Assembly: GCA_013396635.1 (NCBI GenBank)
Contig: WBMW01001574.1
Location: forward strand, 1 to 64,000
From: Penelope pileata
Lineage: Eukaryota; Chordata; Aves; Galliformes; Cracidae
Direction of reading: 5' to 3'
DNA: 64,000 nucleotides
Shown here: positions 12,799-27,130 of the stretch, in pieces
How positions within the stretch are numbered: position 1 is the first letter of the stretch
Layout: each line of letters opens with the position of its first letter
Translations under genes and position numbers: made by a program
Notes under the pieces: generated by a model
The model's database searches: none
The model's input: only the letters and a program-made list of their open reading frames with translations
What the model was told of the DNA's origin: nothing

Positions 12799-12820
12799 GA
12801 GGCCTTCGGGAGGCCTTCGG
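12799..12820. repeat. 11-base tandem duplication
   Basis: The unit gaggccttcgg is repeated twice head to tail. It lies inside the 167-codon open frame on the minus strand. The 11-base period is not a multiple of three, which argues that this frame is not under coding selection. Confidence 0.9.
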
Positions 12821-15800
12821 ACACGCTAAGCAGGCCGCAGCAGAACTGCGTGGGCAAAACTGTGAACTTCTTCCCTTTCTCCTCCCCTAACCACTCTAGA
12901 TAAACAATGAATTCATCTTTCAAAAAAACGTTTACTCTTTGGCCTCCTCCCAGCTGCCAAATAGCAGCCCAGCAGGTGCTAATTAGCTGTATGGTTCGTG
13001 AAACACAAACTTCCCACTGGAAACTGAATCCAAAGACCAAACTCAGCTCACACAGATCATCCACCAGCCATTGAGCGGCCACAGGTTTGAGAACTGAGCG
13101 AGGCCTCAGTAAACCCAACAGCAGTCTCACTATACATGTACTGTTACTATTCATCCTGTGAGATTCAAGGCAGACATTACCACTACTGAATGCTTCCTTC
13201 AGCCCACAGGAAAACAATACTATTTAAACAGCAATGGCAGTGCCACCATCCTTAGGGCTACAGATGTTAGCTGTCTTGGGAGTGGAACACATCCCAGCAT
13301 GGTTTCTCTTAGGATCAAAATCCCACAGATGAGAACTAGGTCCTACAAGTGACGTGGGCACAAATATCTCAATCGTTTGTATTTGTGTGATTTTTCCTAG
13401 ACAACACAGCTTTTACACTAATTTTTGTATGGAAAGAGAAGTTAAAATAATAAAAGTCCTCCCCTGCTCTACCTAACAGCCTGCAATTCATCCATCAAAG
13501 AAGCCAGAGGGGTGCATTCCTCCCTTCTGCCCTGAGAGACAGAGTGCACTGCTCGGCAAGAACAAATAAGGAGGACCAAACACAAGAGCAGCCCTTTGCC
13601 CAGCTTCAGAAGCAGTGAGGGTAAAGAAGGGTTTCTCACCCACGCACCTGCCCAGGGCTCCCAGCCTCCCACCAGCACCGAGCTGGATAAAAATCATTTT
13701 GTGTCGCTTCCAAACAAGTCAATGGGGCATGAGCTGCACCTCTGCAGCTCCTCAGAAGGCACAGTCACCAAAGCCCTCGGTGTTAAATAATGAACACATC
13801 ACCAGAGCAAGCAACCTGTGACAGTTTTCCACAGCTGAAGTTTGTTTATTATACTTTTTCTCTTGCCATGGAGAATTTAGGTTACTGGGGAGCAAGGGAG
13901 GTTATTTAACCCATTTGTCTATCAACCACTGTGCACGCACTATTACTACACAAACAGAGCACTAAGCCTCTGCACATTTTCCTCCCATTTAGAGGAGCAG
14001 TTGACTACATTTATCTAAGAATCCTGAGTTATTATGACACAGCCTATCAGCTTTTCCATATAACACCAGAAGATTCAAAAGTAACTCAGGTCTGTGCGAT
14101 TTCTCTGAACTAAAGTACGTCTTGACTTCAGGTTGACCCTGAAACTTTCAGACATTTGGAAAAACTAAAAGTAAATAGTTAGAAATTAGGCGGGCAGTGA
14201 CCACACAGTGAGAACCAGCCTAAGTCTGAATTCTATCATTTTTATCTGTTATTTATGTGGAAGAGTGGAGACCTTCACTGTAAATGTCAACAACACTTAA
14301 CACTGTTGTTTCTAATGCATAAGCTTCTTGCTAGCATCATTTTAAAAAAAATAGAGACTTTTTCATTCCACAGAGTTTACTGCAGCCATGCCACAGCACC
14401 TACCTTCTGCCTGCCCTAAAAGCAAGCACGCTGGGCTGCTCACGCACTCTCAAATGACCAAGAGAAGGGGCTGTAATGTTTCGAATTTTCCATACCAGAC
14501 ATCTTCCTGCGAAATCAGCAAGTCTACATGCCCTTATTGCCACCAATAATAACTTGAAGAGCATGCGTTACAGTCAGGGAACAGCATTCTGTGGTGTATG
14601 GGAGCTGGAGTGATGTTTTGCAGAAGGATTTACCATCCTGGCACCCAGCACAAGGCCATGGACTCAGGCCCCACCACATACTCTGTCTCAGAAACAGCCC
14701 CATCGAGCTGTAGCCACATAACATGATTTGTATTTTAGAGAAGCTGGGAATCTCGTGAGTACAACAGAAATCAAAGAGAGCCTGAAATTCCTTGCAGCAC
14801 TTCTTTTTATTGATCAGCTAACTTCACGATGTCTGTGCAAGAGAAGACAGCTACAAAGGCTTCCGGAACTTCGAGGCATATTGCTAACACGTGAACTGGC
14901 TCCCAAAGACAGTTAACTACAAACTGCAGGAATCTGTCCTCAGATCAGCTCTTGTGTGTAAACACAAGGCAATGTTTTCTTAAGGTTATAGCTGTGCCAG
15001 ATTCAGGTGGTTTACTTGACATAGATCTTAACAACAGCACTTACAAGCACCAAAGCTTCCCATACCACAATACTTCCATTGATGATTTCTACTCATAGTA
15101 AAAAACATGCATTTGGTGTTGCATAGATACAATATACAAAACAAAAGACAGAAGGAAAAGCATTCCTAACAATTTTAGGAAATCCTGCCATGTGGTAAAT
15201 GTAAGCTCCAGAAAGCCCTTAAGGTCTTTTTTTACCAAGATATAAATAAAATACATAACATTTGGACTGTTGATTTACATCGTAGTTTTAGAGCCTTCAG
15301 GGATTTTTTTTTCAAGCTTTTCTTCACAACCAAAAGTTTGTCTTTTTCAGAATATGAGCTTAGCTCCCAACATAATCCCACGGCTCGGAAAGTTGGATCA
15401 TTGATTTAAAACACAATTATGCCAGAAAATGGGCAATGTTTTGCAATAGCCATGCATTAACTATTTTGATCCATATTCAAGTCTGATGCACAGGAAGCAA
15501 TAAAGGCTGTAGAAACAGGCTAATTCATGTCAAATGGAAGTGAACCTTGAAGGATTCAAAATGTGCTGTCCAAAGACAAGAGGAAAAATAAATACAGTTG
15601 CTAAAGAAAGCTGTTCTTCCTTTCACTGCTGCATTTTAGATATCACTTCACAGGTGGCCAGGCAACGTCTTCAAGGCCAAAAACCTCCTCAACAGCTACT
15701 ACAGCAATTTCTAATTCTCCTGAGCCTTACAATATGGCACTTAGAACAGCCACAGAACACCTGCTCTCCCTTATAAGAGGTAAAAAGATAGGGAGAAAAT

Positions 15801-18800
15801 CCATGTCTCAATTGCACTTCAGTACTTCTGGGAAGAACTTTACTTTGGAATTATCCAATTAATGGCAAACTTGGGGTTCAAGATCTCCCTCGGGCACTTT
15901 TTGCTTCTCAGTGGTTAGGAGAAGTGCTATTCTTCAGGCACATTCAACAGTAAAGTATCAATTTTAATTGAAATAAGGGTCTCCACTGGAGGGCTGTACT
16001 TTCATCAAGAGAGCTCAAGAGCGAAGGCTGATTTAACTTCAAAACTCTCAATGCTTCTTCTCTTTGGAGGCTTTCTTCAGTAACAAAAAGCTGGTCCTCT
16101 ACCTCTTCTGAAACTTGAACATTCCTCCCACCCCCACAACCTCATTTAATTTCTTGAGGCTATAAAATCAACTAGATTCCCTAGGGAAACAGCAACATTT
16201 TTATAGATATATTCCCATGTGATAATGGCAACTATTACCAATTTTGGTCAAGTGTAAAATTCTAGCAGAAAATAGTTCAGAAATCTGCCTCGATCAAACT
16301 CAAGAAGAAACAATGTTGTGCTAATACGAACTCAAAACAGAATTAACAGCTATACATGCGTGTGCTTCTTGCTTTGTTGTTAGGAACACACGAAAAAGAA
16401 GAAAATACAGTAGGAAAATCATCCATACAACAGAGCATGGATAATAAAATCAAGGCAAAGTTGGAGAATTAAAGCAGAAAAAAGACACCTAATTATCAAG
16501 TGGATCCAACCAAAAGGCAGGGAAGGCGTCTGCATACACTACTCCAGTCTCTGTAAAGAGCTGGAAGAGTAGGCTGGGAAAGACCTACTTTTTTTATAGT
16601 TTCAGTTTGGGTAAGTTGTAAATTTCAGTTGTGATGACCAAATGAATATGTTTTCTCAAAGATAAAACATTGCTCATGCCAAGAAACTTGATGTGGAACA
16701 AAAAACTATGAAAAAAAAAAGAAAAAAACATGCATGAAAATAATAGAACTTTTTTTCCTGATAACATTTTGATATGCCAACTTTTGCACGCCTGAAAACT
16801 CAACATTTTCACTGAAGATGAATGACCTTTCTCCCAGGAGACTAATGAAAGCACTGCTAAGCAGCACTGAACCATGGTTCTTCCCAGCAGCAGTCACATA
16901 AAGGAAAACATCCAAATAAAACTGAGTATGAGAACAATTAACCATTGCACAATATATCAGTATTGGTGCCCTGGTAAATATTCCTCTTGTATCAGATTAA
17001 AATATGAAGTCCACTGGCCAATACTACATTCGATAAAACTGTAGCACTTCAAATATATTCTTAATATTCTCATACCGCAGTGGGGGAGAAATGGCTTTCT
17101 GAGTTGCTGGTGAGAGCAAATTGGGTGATGGTAACATGAGAACCACTCCCTAAGAAATAAATATCACCTTCAACACCAAACCAATACTGGGCCAACAAAG
17201 CAGCTTCTCTGCTTAAAATGATCTAGCAGGAACAAAGGTAGAAGTGAAGACCTATAATTACCGCTATGCAATGACACAATCACTGACTAAATGCATGAAG
17301 GAGATATTACATGTATCGTGTTTGCTTAGGTTTTTAGCGTATGCTATGCCATATGTTTTCGCTTAAGTTCAAAAACCCTGCAGCAACTCCCACCCTCATT
17401 ACACAGAGATGATGCCAGATACTAGCTACTCTTTCTTATGAAAGCCTTTTATATTCTTTCAGCCACATGTACTGAGAAATTCTATTAATAGTCAGGTATT
17501 CCTCCAGTCTTATTTGTTGCCCTTCTCCAAATAACTCTTTCCTTTTGCTTTAGCTACAAAGGTAAATTTGGGGAGGAGGCCCTCTGGGACAAATAATCTC
17601 ACTAACACTATAAGCGATTTTTCCATTGCTTATTCATTGACAAATTTAACCCCCCAAAGCAGTGCACTTGCCAGAGGATCTCTGCAACAATATGGACAGC
17701 ATGTGCATATTCATACCTCTGTATGCCACACACTGAGTGAAAACTCAAGAGAAAAAATCCCAATTTAAATTTCAAACAAACCTTCCATGTAATTCATTTA
17801 ACAGCTTGAGATTGTTGCAGTCTCCTTGTTCTTCACAGAAAAAGCTGCAAGAGCAGGCTTGGTGAGTGCTGGGAAAGAAGCATTCCAAAAAGCAAATTAG
17901 AGCCCTGCAAATGGTGAAACGCGGGAGGCACTCCAACATCCCAGTCAATTCTGAAACAATAGCCTGGGACACAGGAGGGTGCTTGGGGTTGGAGCTGTCC
18001 CCCACAGGACATCTTAACATCTAGCTTTTAGAGTTCCAGCTTCTTGTTATAGTTTGATCTTCCTGACAGCTCTTAAAGCTGAGTAATTTCACTGTGTTCC
18101 TGACGGATATCCCTTACTTCAGCTACACGCCCGCTAACAAACAAATAGGCAGCAGCACAGTGTCCCACAGGCATCTCCTATTAAATTGCTAGCTAGCACA
18201 GCCCCCAGTGCTCATCACCAGGACCAGCAAACACCCTCCCCTGTAATTCTCATTCACTCACAGGTTCAGAGACTAACACAGGTGGTTGACATCTCTGGTT
18301 AGGAAGCTAAAACACAACCACTCTCTTTTGGGAGGGGTGAAGGACTTAACCTGTTTGTACAATGAGCTCAACTGCCTTCAGGGCCACAGGAATGCCATTT
18401 TATTTATTAATAGAGACGCAACAAAGTACTCACAGAAGCACATCCTATTGTTGGTTCTGCCAAGTCACACAGTAGGAGACAACAAAGCTCCACATGGCAC
18501 TAGCAGGCTCATTTTTAAAGTAAGTGCAGTCAAATGTGACAATGGCCTGTTCAACAATGTGGTCGTTCTTCATCATTCAGGAGATCCTGATTTAGATTCT
18601 GAAAAACAGCCTCATACACTCATAGCCAGCTACAGAAGTCACTGTGTTAAATCAGAGCCAACGTTACACTAAAGGCCAAACAGATACTTGTAGAGCCCAT
18701 TCAGGGTGTTAAAATCTATGAGCAAATACATCACACTTTTTCAGAAAATATGACATAGCTGTTCCTTTCTCTGTTTGCACACAGAGAGAGCAAGAGTTCC

Positions 18801-21642
18801 CAGAATGGACTGTAGACATCTGTAATTAATGCAGTGATGCATTAAATCTGCTGTATCGTCCCCATACTGAGACAGTTCTCAGCTCCATTTCTGTCCCAAG
18901 CAGCTGGGGACTGGGATCAGGTAATTAGGTCTTAATCTTTGGTGAACAGAGGCATCACAGTCAACACACACAAGAACTCTCTGCCTTTTTAAGACAGGTT
19001 AAGAAAAATGTACACTGCTCCTCATAAACTCCTCTTCATTTATTTCTAATTCATTGTATATGACACTCATGGACCACTGTTCAAAAAGTTTGCAAGAGAC
19101 TTCCCACTGCATCCCTCATTTCAGAAACTCCTGTTCATAGAGAACTAGAGAAACCACTTGCTTATATCCATGCTTCTTTCATTTAGCACACAGGTTATCA
19201 GTAATGCGGTTACAGTAGAAGCAGTTTCCAATCTGACACGAAATGCGACACTTTATTTCAGAACCAGAATCATTTGAGAGACACCAAGAGTCTAAAAACA
19301 TTCATATTAAGAACAGTTTTCACCTCGGGAGCTTCCAAATGCAAATGCTCTTCTTGGAGAGAGTGGAGCAATCTGACCACAGAAACCCCTTGCATGTGCT
19401 AATGGCCAAATCAGATAACAACCAAAGGAGTAAAGGTGCATTCTTTCCCGAAAAATGTCAAGTGTTAAGCTTCCTAAGTTATACTGCATACTTTTTATCA
19501 TCTTGAGATGGAAATATCATCTTTACTACCAGATTCTTTTTGAAGAAAATGAAGATCCCCAAAGAACTGTCAAAATGATCTGCATGCTGCCTTCTTGATA
19601 TGACTGCCTTGAAAGAGCTGCAGTCCTGCCCTGAAAATTCCTGAGCCTTTTCTACTCTTTTACATGTGATTTATCCAGTTGCGTTACTCCAAATTAGTGC
19701 AGCTGAGTAGACAATGCTCCTCTAAAGCTGCTTTTCCATCAAGTCTGCAAAATCAGAATTGTTCTTTCTTGGATCAGTAAACATCAAGTGGTAGATAAAA
19801 AAAGGACTTTTTTTCTTTTTTCCAGAGACAAAGCAAAGAAAAACTTTGCTATGAGTTTGAAAACCTTTTAGCTAAAAACCCAAAGAACAGAAGGAAACTT
19901 TCATAAAAGAAAACAAAGTATGCGCTTCGAAGCTGCTCAATCTCTCAATTTCATAACTTTGGTGCTTTTGCAGCTACCACAGAGAAGTTTCTATAAGTTT
20001 CTTGGAATATGCAGCATTACTGAAAGTGAGCTCATCCTGTAAGTGTATTTCACACAAAAAGCTTTTGCACTTGGACTAGACCACAGTAACTTGAAAACAC
20101 TGGGGAATAGAATGTTCACCAAAGTTCTCAGAAAAATCTTCCCATTACCAGGCCGGTTACGATCGGTGTCTGTAAACACCAGCCACCTTCCACAGTTGAT
20201 TCACGTCGGAAATCCCAGCCACTGGCGTCACTGGGCTCCCTATATGCACAGAGCAAAACTCCTGCCCCATCTGTTTCAACACAGGCACGTCTATCTGCGC
20301 TTTCTCAGTCCCCCTGACTATGCTTTTTCCCATGCACATCCGATAGCCCTCATCTCGCACCAGCACGTGACTTATCTCCCCGCTGCCTGCCTAGGTTGTT
20401 TGGATATCATTAGATTGCCCTGACTGAAAGCCCTAATGAGGTGCTGATCCCATCATCCAATCACTCAGCTGAGCCAGGAGGCGTCCCGGGGGACCGGCCA
20501 GAAAAGACTGATGCAAGAATTCCAAGTGATGTGTAACATGAAAGGGCGCCTTCCGCATCACTAGGACTCGCAGCCTGTCAGCACAGCCATTAGAAATCCT
20601 GGGTTACAGAGATTTATAATTCAACCCTCCCACACACACAACTTGCTCCAGACTGAAACTTGGCACAAAATTCAGTCCCAGGAGGGCATTAAAAAAATAA
20701 CCCATTCAACTGTTTCCGTCCCGTGGCTTCAGCTCTCAGCCATTTAAATAATGGCAATTTCTCATTTCTCTTTTTAACTGAGGAAATCCAATATAAAACA
20801 CCAGATTTACATAACATTGCAGCGGTGATACAAGCTGGCAGCAAACCCAGGAAGAAGGCTGCCAGAGCCATTCCGTCATCCCCTTTTGGTGAATTTCTCC
20901 ATTTGGATTCAGTTTAACAGAATGATTTTTATTAAGTCTGGCTGACATCGTGTGTAATCTGTAAATCCCACCTCCACGTTGGTCAGGCAGCGTGCCCTAG
21001 CCTTGTACACCTTGTGTGCCCACTGGAAGGGGACGAGCCCTCCTGTGGTCAATGCAGTCTTCCACTTGTGCTGCCAATGTTATTTCTTGTGGCCTCTGCC
21101 ATAAAGTCTGCTGGCTGATTTAGAGGACAGCAATCAGCTGCCTATTGAGCTGCAAAGGACTGAATGGACAAGAAATGGACATATGCTGAACAAAGAAGGG
21201 AATTAATGCAAGCCAGAAGAAATTGGTCAGTCAAGTCTTTGTTCCGATCACAGACTGCTCTGATGGCTACCACGTCTGTTTTCAGGGCCAAGGAGAGAGA
21301 TGGTCAGGCTCGAGCCTATTGTGGCTGCAGTCCCTTCTTCCCCAGGTATTACAATCCCTTGGGGGAGGCCATCCAACAACTGTAATCTTGAGCTTGTCAG
21401 GGGAGAAAAAAACCTCAGAGGCTGACGCAATGCCACAAACACTTCTTAATAAATACATTGGAATTTGGGACAGCTGCAGCAGATCATTGCTCTGAGCACA
21501 CCCTTCTGCTCCACCATCAGTCACCCAGAGGCCTTTGGTGGCACATGTGGGACAGTGAGGAGCCTGTATCACCCACAAAAGAAGAAATTGAAGCATCTGC
21601 GGTATTGCATTCTTTTTCAACAGCTGTATAGTTCTCTCATAC

Positions 21643-21737
21643 CTTGTCCTTTAATTCCAAAGGGGGGTACAAAGTCCCTGATACGTGCCCATCTCCTGAA
21701 GGAATCATCTAAGAACATTGGTGCCGGCTTTGAGAAC
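21643..21737 (-). CDS. ST3GAL3: ST3GAL3 coding exon (early catalytic domain)
   Basis: This 95-base internal exon on the minus strand lies 37.2 kb downstream of the previous one in transcript direction. Its first base completes the Lys codon left open by that exon. It then reads 31 codons, including FSKPAPMFLDDSF and FVPPFGIKGQ, and ends on one base of the next codon. This block is highly characteristic of ST3GAL3 (about human residues 101-133, from memory). It lies at the start of the lumenal GT29 catalytic domain, upstream of sialylmotif L. The acceptor is tttcctcag and the donor is gtatga, giving a phase-1 intron after it. It has Arg-Arg-Trp and Arg-Asp-Phe where the human protein, as I recall it, has Arg-Lys-Trp and Arg-Glu-Phe. 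These are conservative changes. No stop or frameshift is present. Confidence 0.97.
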
Positions 21738-24700
21738 CTGAGGAAATCAAAAAGAGAGAGAAATTAACTCCTCACCTAGGAAGGTCAAATGTCTGTAGGC
21801 AGCTTGAGAGAACCTAGACCTGAACGCTGGTTCTACAGTCTCACTGGCAACACCACCACACAAGATCTTACTTTTAGCCAAAGGTGCCTGCAATGAAACA
21901 AATCTGTCATAATACATGCCATGAGGACAACCAAAAACCTCAAGTCGTGAGCTGGACAATCACTTCTATTCAACAATTTAGAAGGACATGCTGAACTTCC
22001 ACACTATTGTTTGGCTGCTAATTTAGCTACAATAAGTTGCTAATTGCAACCAGAGTTTATGCGGTTTTGCTCCAAGCCTTGCAGGCACGAGCCAATTGAC
22101 GGGCTGTCTATGCCAGCATGTGAACACACTGAGGAAGGGGTGCAGAGCTGCCTGCATGTTGTCCATTACATATAGCTGTGCTGCTAGCACTGTTACGTGC
22201 AGGCGTGAGTCCTCTGGGCAGATGTGTGTGGAAAATAAGGCAGGAGCTACCTGCTCTCCCAGCTGCTCCTGCCTCATTCACATGCAGACATACAGCAGCT
22301 CTCATAACAAAGGCAAGAGAGGAAGCTGTTCAGGAGGTCCTGAAGCAGCACTTCGTTTACAGAGAATGGAAATTCGGTACAGATGTAGGTGTTTTCTTCT
22401 GCATTCATTATCACATAAATGATTCGAGAGACATCCTTGCCAAACCAAACAGTTGTAATCTATCCAAAATCACTTACGAAAGAGAGAACTAGTTCTTCTT
22501 AACCACGTAATTATGGGAATACATTAGCCTAATTACACCCTCAACAGAAAAAACAGAGCTACTAAAAATTTGTCCCTTCTAGAAACAATTAGTAAAGTGG
22601 CTGCATAGAAGGAAGCAATTAGCACTTTGCAGAAGAAGCTACAGAAATACTAACTTCCATACTAGACCACTTCCGAGTGTATCAAGATCACCGCTAGCAA
22701 ATTTGTTAATACTGTTAGAAATCTGTTCAATCAATCATACCACAACAGTAGTAAGGATGTTCTAGATCAAGATCACACTGTGCAGTGAAGAAGGGAATGT
22801 ACATCATTTTGGGAGTCAGGGAGTTCATCTCCATTACACTTTAAGAGCAATGTGCACATATCTGAAAGGACAGAACCTGGTTAATCCAGACCCTGCTGGT
22901 GGGCTGGATGAAAGCACCAGCTTCACCCCGCTCCTTCGGGCTGTTTATGCACTCAGCGTGCAACCCATGCCACTGCAATCAAGCAATTTTTTGCACCCAA
23001 ACCACCTGACTCAAGATAAACTCATCTACGCTATGCCACTGCCGTGTACACAGAAACAATTTCAGATAGCAGCACGGTGAAGAAACTGTAATTCATAAAC
23101 TGCAAAATACAGTCCACCCCGAGTAAATCTGAGGTTGCAGAAGTCTCTGGGAACAGGGAAGAGAGAGAGGAAGAGTGTTTTAACAAACTAAGAACAGAAG
23201 ACTCAAACCCACGCCTGCTTGCTGCTTCACAGTCACTCACGCAATCTTTAATTAGATTATCTACCACAAAAGCAGGATGCACAGATTACACGGTTGATCT
23301 AGAAAAAAAGGAATGTTTTTCCAGAGCCCAAAGGAGAGCTGAGGATATGAAAGAATCTATATAATTTTACCTGGGAAAAAGTAGGGAAGATGTGTTAGAT
23401 ACATCAGAGCTTCTGAGTATCTTAAGTAAAAAAAAAAAGAAGAAAACACTCCACAGACCTATTTCAAACAAAGCAAAACAACAACAAAGAGCAGGACGCA
23501 ATAATATCCTGAATATATTCTAAAAACTTCAATAACCTGACTAGTAAATTAGTTTGTTGTTTGTGCTGGTGATTCCTCAAGCACTGATGCACTGAAACAT
23601 AAGTTCTGTGTCACACTGCTGGGTCTCCCAGGAACTATCCCCACCTTCTTCCAACATCAACAGGAGGAGTCTTTGCAGGATTCTCATACAGTGCAAGAGC
23701 TTTTAGAAGTTTCAGGACAGATGTTCACAGCTCTTCCTTTACAGCTGCCACTTGAGCTAGTACCAGAAGGCAGGTCCCACCCAATGTTCCCCATTTTCCC
23801 CAGGCAGCAGCCATAGTAAGGAACAACAGCACTGCCTTGGGGCACCAGCAGCTGTGGGCTGGTGTTAGGTCACCAAACTGCTCTGGTTACTGCCGCGACA
23901 TGAAATCTTCAGGAAAAACTGGTGCTTCAGCAAGCACATATAGGAGCAGGTTTTATTCTTAAGAATCAGAGGATTCCCTACAATAATTCATTGAAGTGTT
24001 GCTACATAACAAAGGAGGTACAAAGTAAAAAACAAACAAACAAAAACCACAGCCACTTCACCTATTCACAAGTGTACTGCACAAAAAGGAAGGTGCAGAC
24101 CTGACTCTGGACTCGGTATTACTTACAGGTGCAGCTAACCGACCTATTTGCAAGTCACACACCAGGAAAAGGAGGCTCCCAGTATTCCAGCACCCAGCAT
24201 GCAGCCTGTCCACAGCGCAGATTCTCCCTTACGAGGCAAAACCAGGAGGAAGGTCGGATCCTAGCAGGGCAGTCCATCCCCAGGGGCAGTCCAGAAGCAG
24301 GTGGAGCACCAGCAGGACTGATCTGCTGCCTCTCTGCTGTACCCACTGCAAGAGGTGCCCAAAGCGCTGCCTAAAGAGGTGGTGAAGTGACCGCTGGCCT
24401 TGTTACTGTTGCATTTGCTGCAAGTGAAAAGGAGGTTTTCTAGCAAACACTGCAACAGCCTTAGGCCACCTACTGTTATCTGGTAGCATTTAACACTATT
24501 TTGCATGGAGCCAGAGAAACTGACTTTTAATTCACCGCTTTGCTTCATCTAAGGGCAGTGAGGAACACTTTTAGGGAAAATATTATATCCATATGGGGGA
24601 AAAAAGAGCGATTAAAGGATACTTAGCTCCCATAAATTTTGAAGGTAATTCCGTTCTGGAAATATTAAGAGATCAAGAATGCTATATGCACATGATCTAT

Positions 24701-26929
24701 GGAAAGCACTCTGCCACCTCACTGAGTCAGGGCAGGGCAGAGCGATGTCCAGCAGCGACGGGGAGGTGCTGTCTGCCAGCCCTCTCCAGGAGCAGGGCTG
24801 CTCCGTCTCGTCTCCAAAGCGCGTCTGGCGTGTTCTAGGACCCTTCAGGAAATATCAGCATATGCCTCACACAGTCCATGGGAATGCTCTCGGCAGAGCA
24901 CCTAAAATACATTCCAAGGAATGTGTGGGAGCCTGTAAAACAGACAAACTGAATGTCTCTGAATGATGCTGATTTTTGTATTTACTGAGCAGCCTGCATA
25001 CAGGATGCTGCATTTTACCCAAGTCATCTACCACGGCTATCTCAAAGGCAGCTTACCTTCACAGCTTCAGAACTGAAATAGGTTTGTGCTCTATGGGCAA
25101 ACAGCAGGAAAGCAAGAGATTCTACTTTCCAAATTCCAATTTCAAGCATTTCCTCTCTACTCCACCCTGAATTCCTGAACAGACACAGCGTTATTTCACA
25201 GGAAAGCATGAGGAATTTGGGTGCTTGTGGCACATGGATCTGACCTGCATGGTTTGGGAGGCAAACAACAAACAACTTAAATCCCTCATCTGAATGGTAT
25301 ACGCCTGCAAAGTATGTCTAAATAGGCTGAATGCTGCTGGCTATGATAATTACAAGGTGCAGTCCAAATCTCCCCCAACTCTGAAGTTTGCATTCCTTAT
25401 CAGAAAAATCTCTAATACAATTTGGCACAGCATACAACAAGAGAAGCGTATTACCAGGAGACCATTCTAAAACAGGAATCTATATACACAAAAAAGGTGT
25501 GATATAGATTTGTGCCTAGGGGATTCCAGGTTATATAAAAAATTACACTTTCAATTTTTTCCTCTCGGACAAGTAAGAAGAGTTATGATTCCAAAACATA
25601 GCTACCTTGAAGGCCAAATTAGCCTGTCTGATCTATCCTGCAGGTTCTACACAGATGAAAATGCAGTGCCTACCACGTTCCCTTTCAACTCAGCACTCAG
25701 CAGCGCTTACTTCCCAAGGCATCAGGTAAATCTCAGACTAGCACCTCTTCTATCAAAATACCTAATGAATAATTTCACATATTTAATCTCAAGTACAATC
25801 CATTACCTATCCTAGTATCTTAGTAGCTGTTTCCAGGACTATTAAATATATAAATGTGTAAAAAGGAATAAGCTAGATCAGAGCAAAAGTAAAATAAATA
25901 CAGCAATTCATAGTCTTTGGCTCTAACGTGGAGGGAGGAAGACATGGCCAAGTCCCTGAAAAAGCAGAGGAAAGGATGGCACCACATTTCTAGAAATCAG
26001 ATAGTAGGAAAAGGCAGATAGCTAAGCTCCATTGTGGGCTTATTTCTCAACTATTTCCTTCCATGCAATAGTAGGAGTTCAGCTGTTTTGTTTCTTTTTC
26101 TCTCTTTTTTTCCCTTTTCTCTCCTCCTCTAAATAGCCTTGCCCTTTTGTTTCTTCTTTAGTTAGGTAGAATCAGCAGAGTAAAACTGCAAGGTGAAGGA
26201 AAATTCAACTGCATTTGAATCAAATGTTGTGTATAACCTGTACATTACATTTGTAAAAGGACACGGACAGCCTCCAACATGAGGTGTGTGTTTTGTTTTT
26301 TAAAAAAAAAAAACACCAAAAAATGACTTATTTGCTCTGGCAGGATTTCCACACTCTCTTTTGTTTGCTTATGCTGAAAAGCATCCATGGTTAGACAGAA
26401 GGAATAAAATCTACCAACTTTATTAATAAAATGGCTGAAATACAACAAACTAAAGCATTCTGGCACTGAATAATTAGCTCTGAGAGATTGATAAAAGTAC
26501 AGAAAGTCTAAACTAACCTTTTCCTTTTTCCCTAGTGAGACCTAGAGGTACGTTCTCTCCCTTGCCTCCCTTCTCTGGGGAGCAGTTTGATAGTATAGGG
26601 AATGAAGAGACTTGTGATGTCCTGATTTCACATTTCTTATTGACATTAATCCTCTGTCAAAAATCCAAGCAGCTCAAAGATTCCTCAAGCAGCTGAAAAA
26701 TTTAAGAAACCGCATTAAAAAGGATTAAACCCATCCTACAACCAACATACTTCTTTTCCTAAATCAGCAAATAAATGAGTCAAAAATGGATGGCTGCAAG
26801 AAGAAAATCTTTAACAATAGAGATAGGGCTAAAAATGAAGTTGATCTTAACAAATCATAGAAACAGCCTAAAATAAATTAGACAATGCAGAAAAGACACC
26901 TTAGTACTGAAGAATGGCCACAACGGTGA

Positions 26930-27130
26930 GGACCATGCGCTGCTCACAGTCATTTGAGAGCCCTAGCTGGTTTTTTGCACGAGACTGAGCCAGTGCTCTC
27001 CACTCATCTTCCTCCGTGCCACTCATGACTACAGACTCTGAGTGTACCTCCTGTTGTCTCCTTCAGGCTGAGAAGCCCTAATCTGCTCAGCTGTTCTCCA
27101 CTGAGATGCCACTGAATTATGCCAGGGTGT
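26930..27130 (-). mobile_element. Degenerate CR1 LINE fragment
   Basis: The reverse complement reads, in order, ctgagcagattagggcttct, cagcctgaaggagac and, further on, ggaagatgagtggagagcac. This resembles the CR1 region GAGGGAGCTGGGGCTCTTTAGCCTGGAGAAGAGGAGACTGAG... AGGATGGAGCCAGGCTCTT. Only the first part is convincing and both boundaries are approximate. It lies 0.5 kb from an oppositely oriented CR1 piece. Confidence 0.5.

Larger units (their letters stand above)
9634..21642 (-). other. ST3GAL3: ST3GAL3 intron of 12.0 kb
   Basis: This phase-1 intron lies between two confirmed exons. It contains an ancient CR1 3' end at 10485-10790, short local duplications at 10781-10822 and 12799-12820, a half-site cluster at 10023-10049 and a possible weak CR1 trace near 17480-17570. 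The stretch 12540-12830 is more GC-rich than its surroundings and overlaps the longest open frame of the window (12714-13217, minus), for which no function is apparent. The region 20440-20960 mixes CpG-containing and AT-rich unique sequence. Nothing else was recognised. Confidence 0.85.

Noticed and set aside
17480..17570. Faint resemblance to an old CR1 (cagtcttatttgttgccctt)
   Set aside because: Only one short block resembles the consensus and the flanking order is not kept. Not enough to call.
18286..18672. 128-codon plus-strand open frame
   Set aside because: No recognisable domain, antisense to the host gene, and no splice or promoter support. This length is expected by chance in 64 kb.
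18826..18845. Hairpin ttaatgca/tgcattaa as a microRNA or regulatory stem
   Set aside because: The arms are only 8 bases with a 4-base loop. This is far too short for a pre-microRNA, and such pairs are expected by chance.
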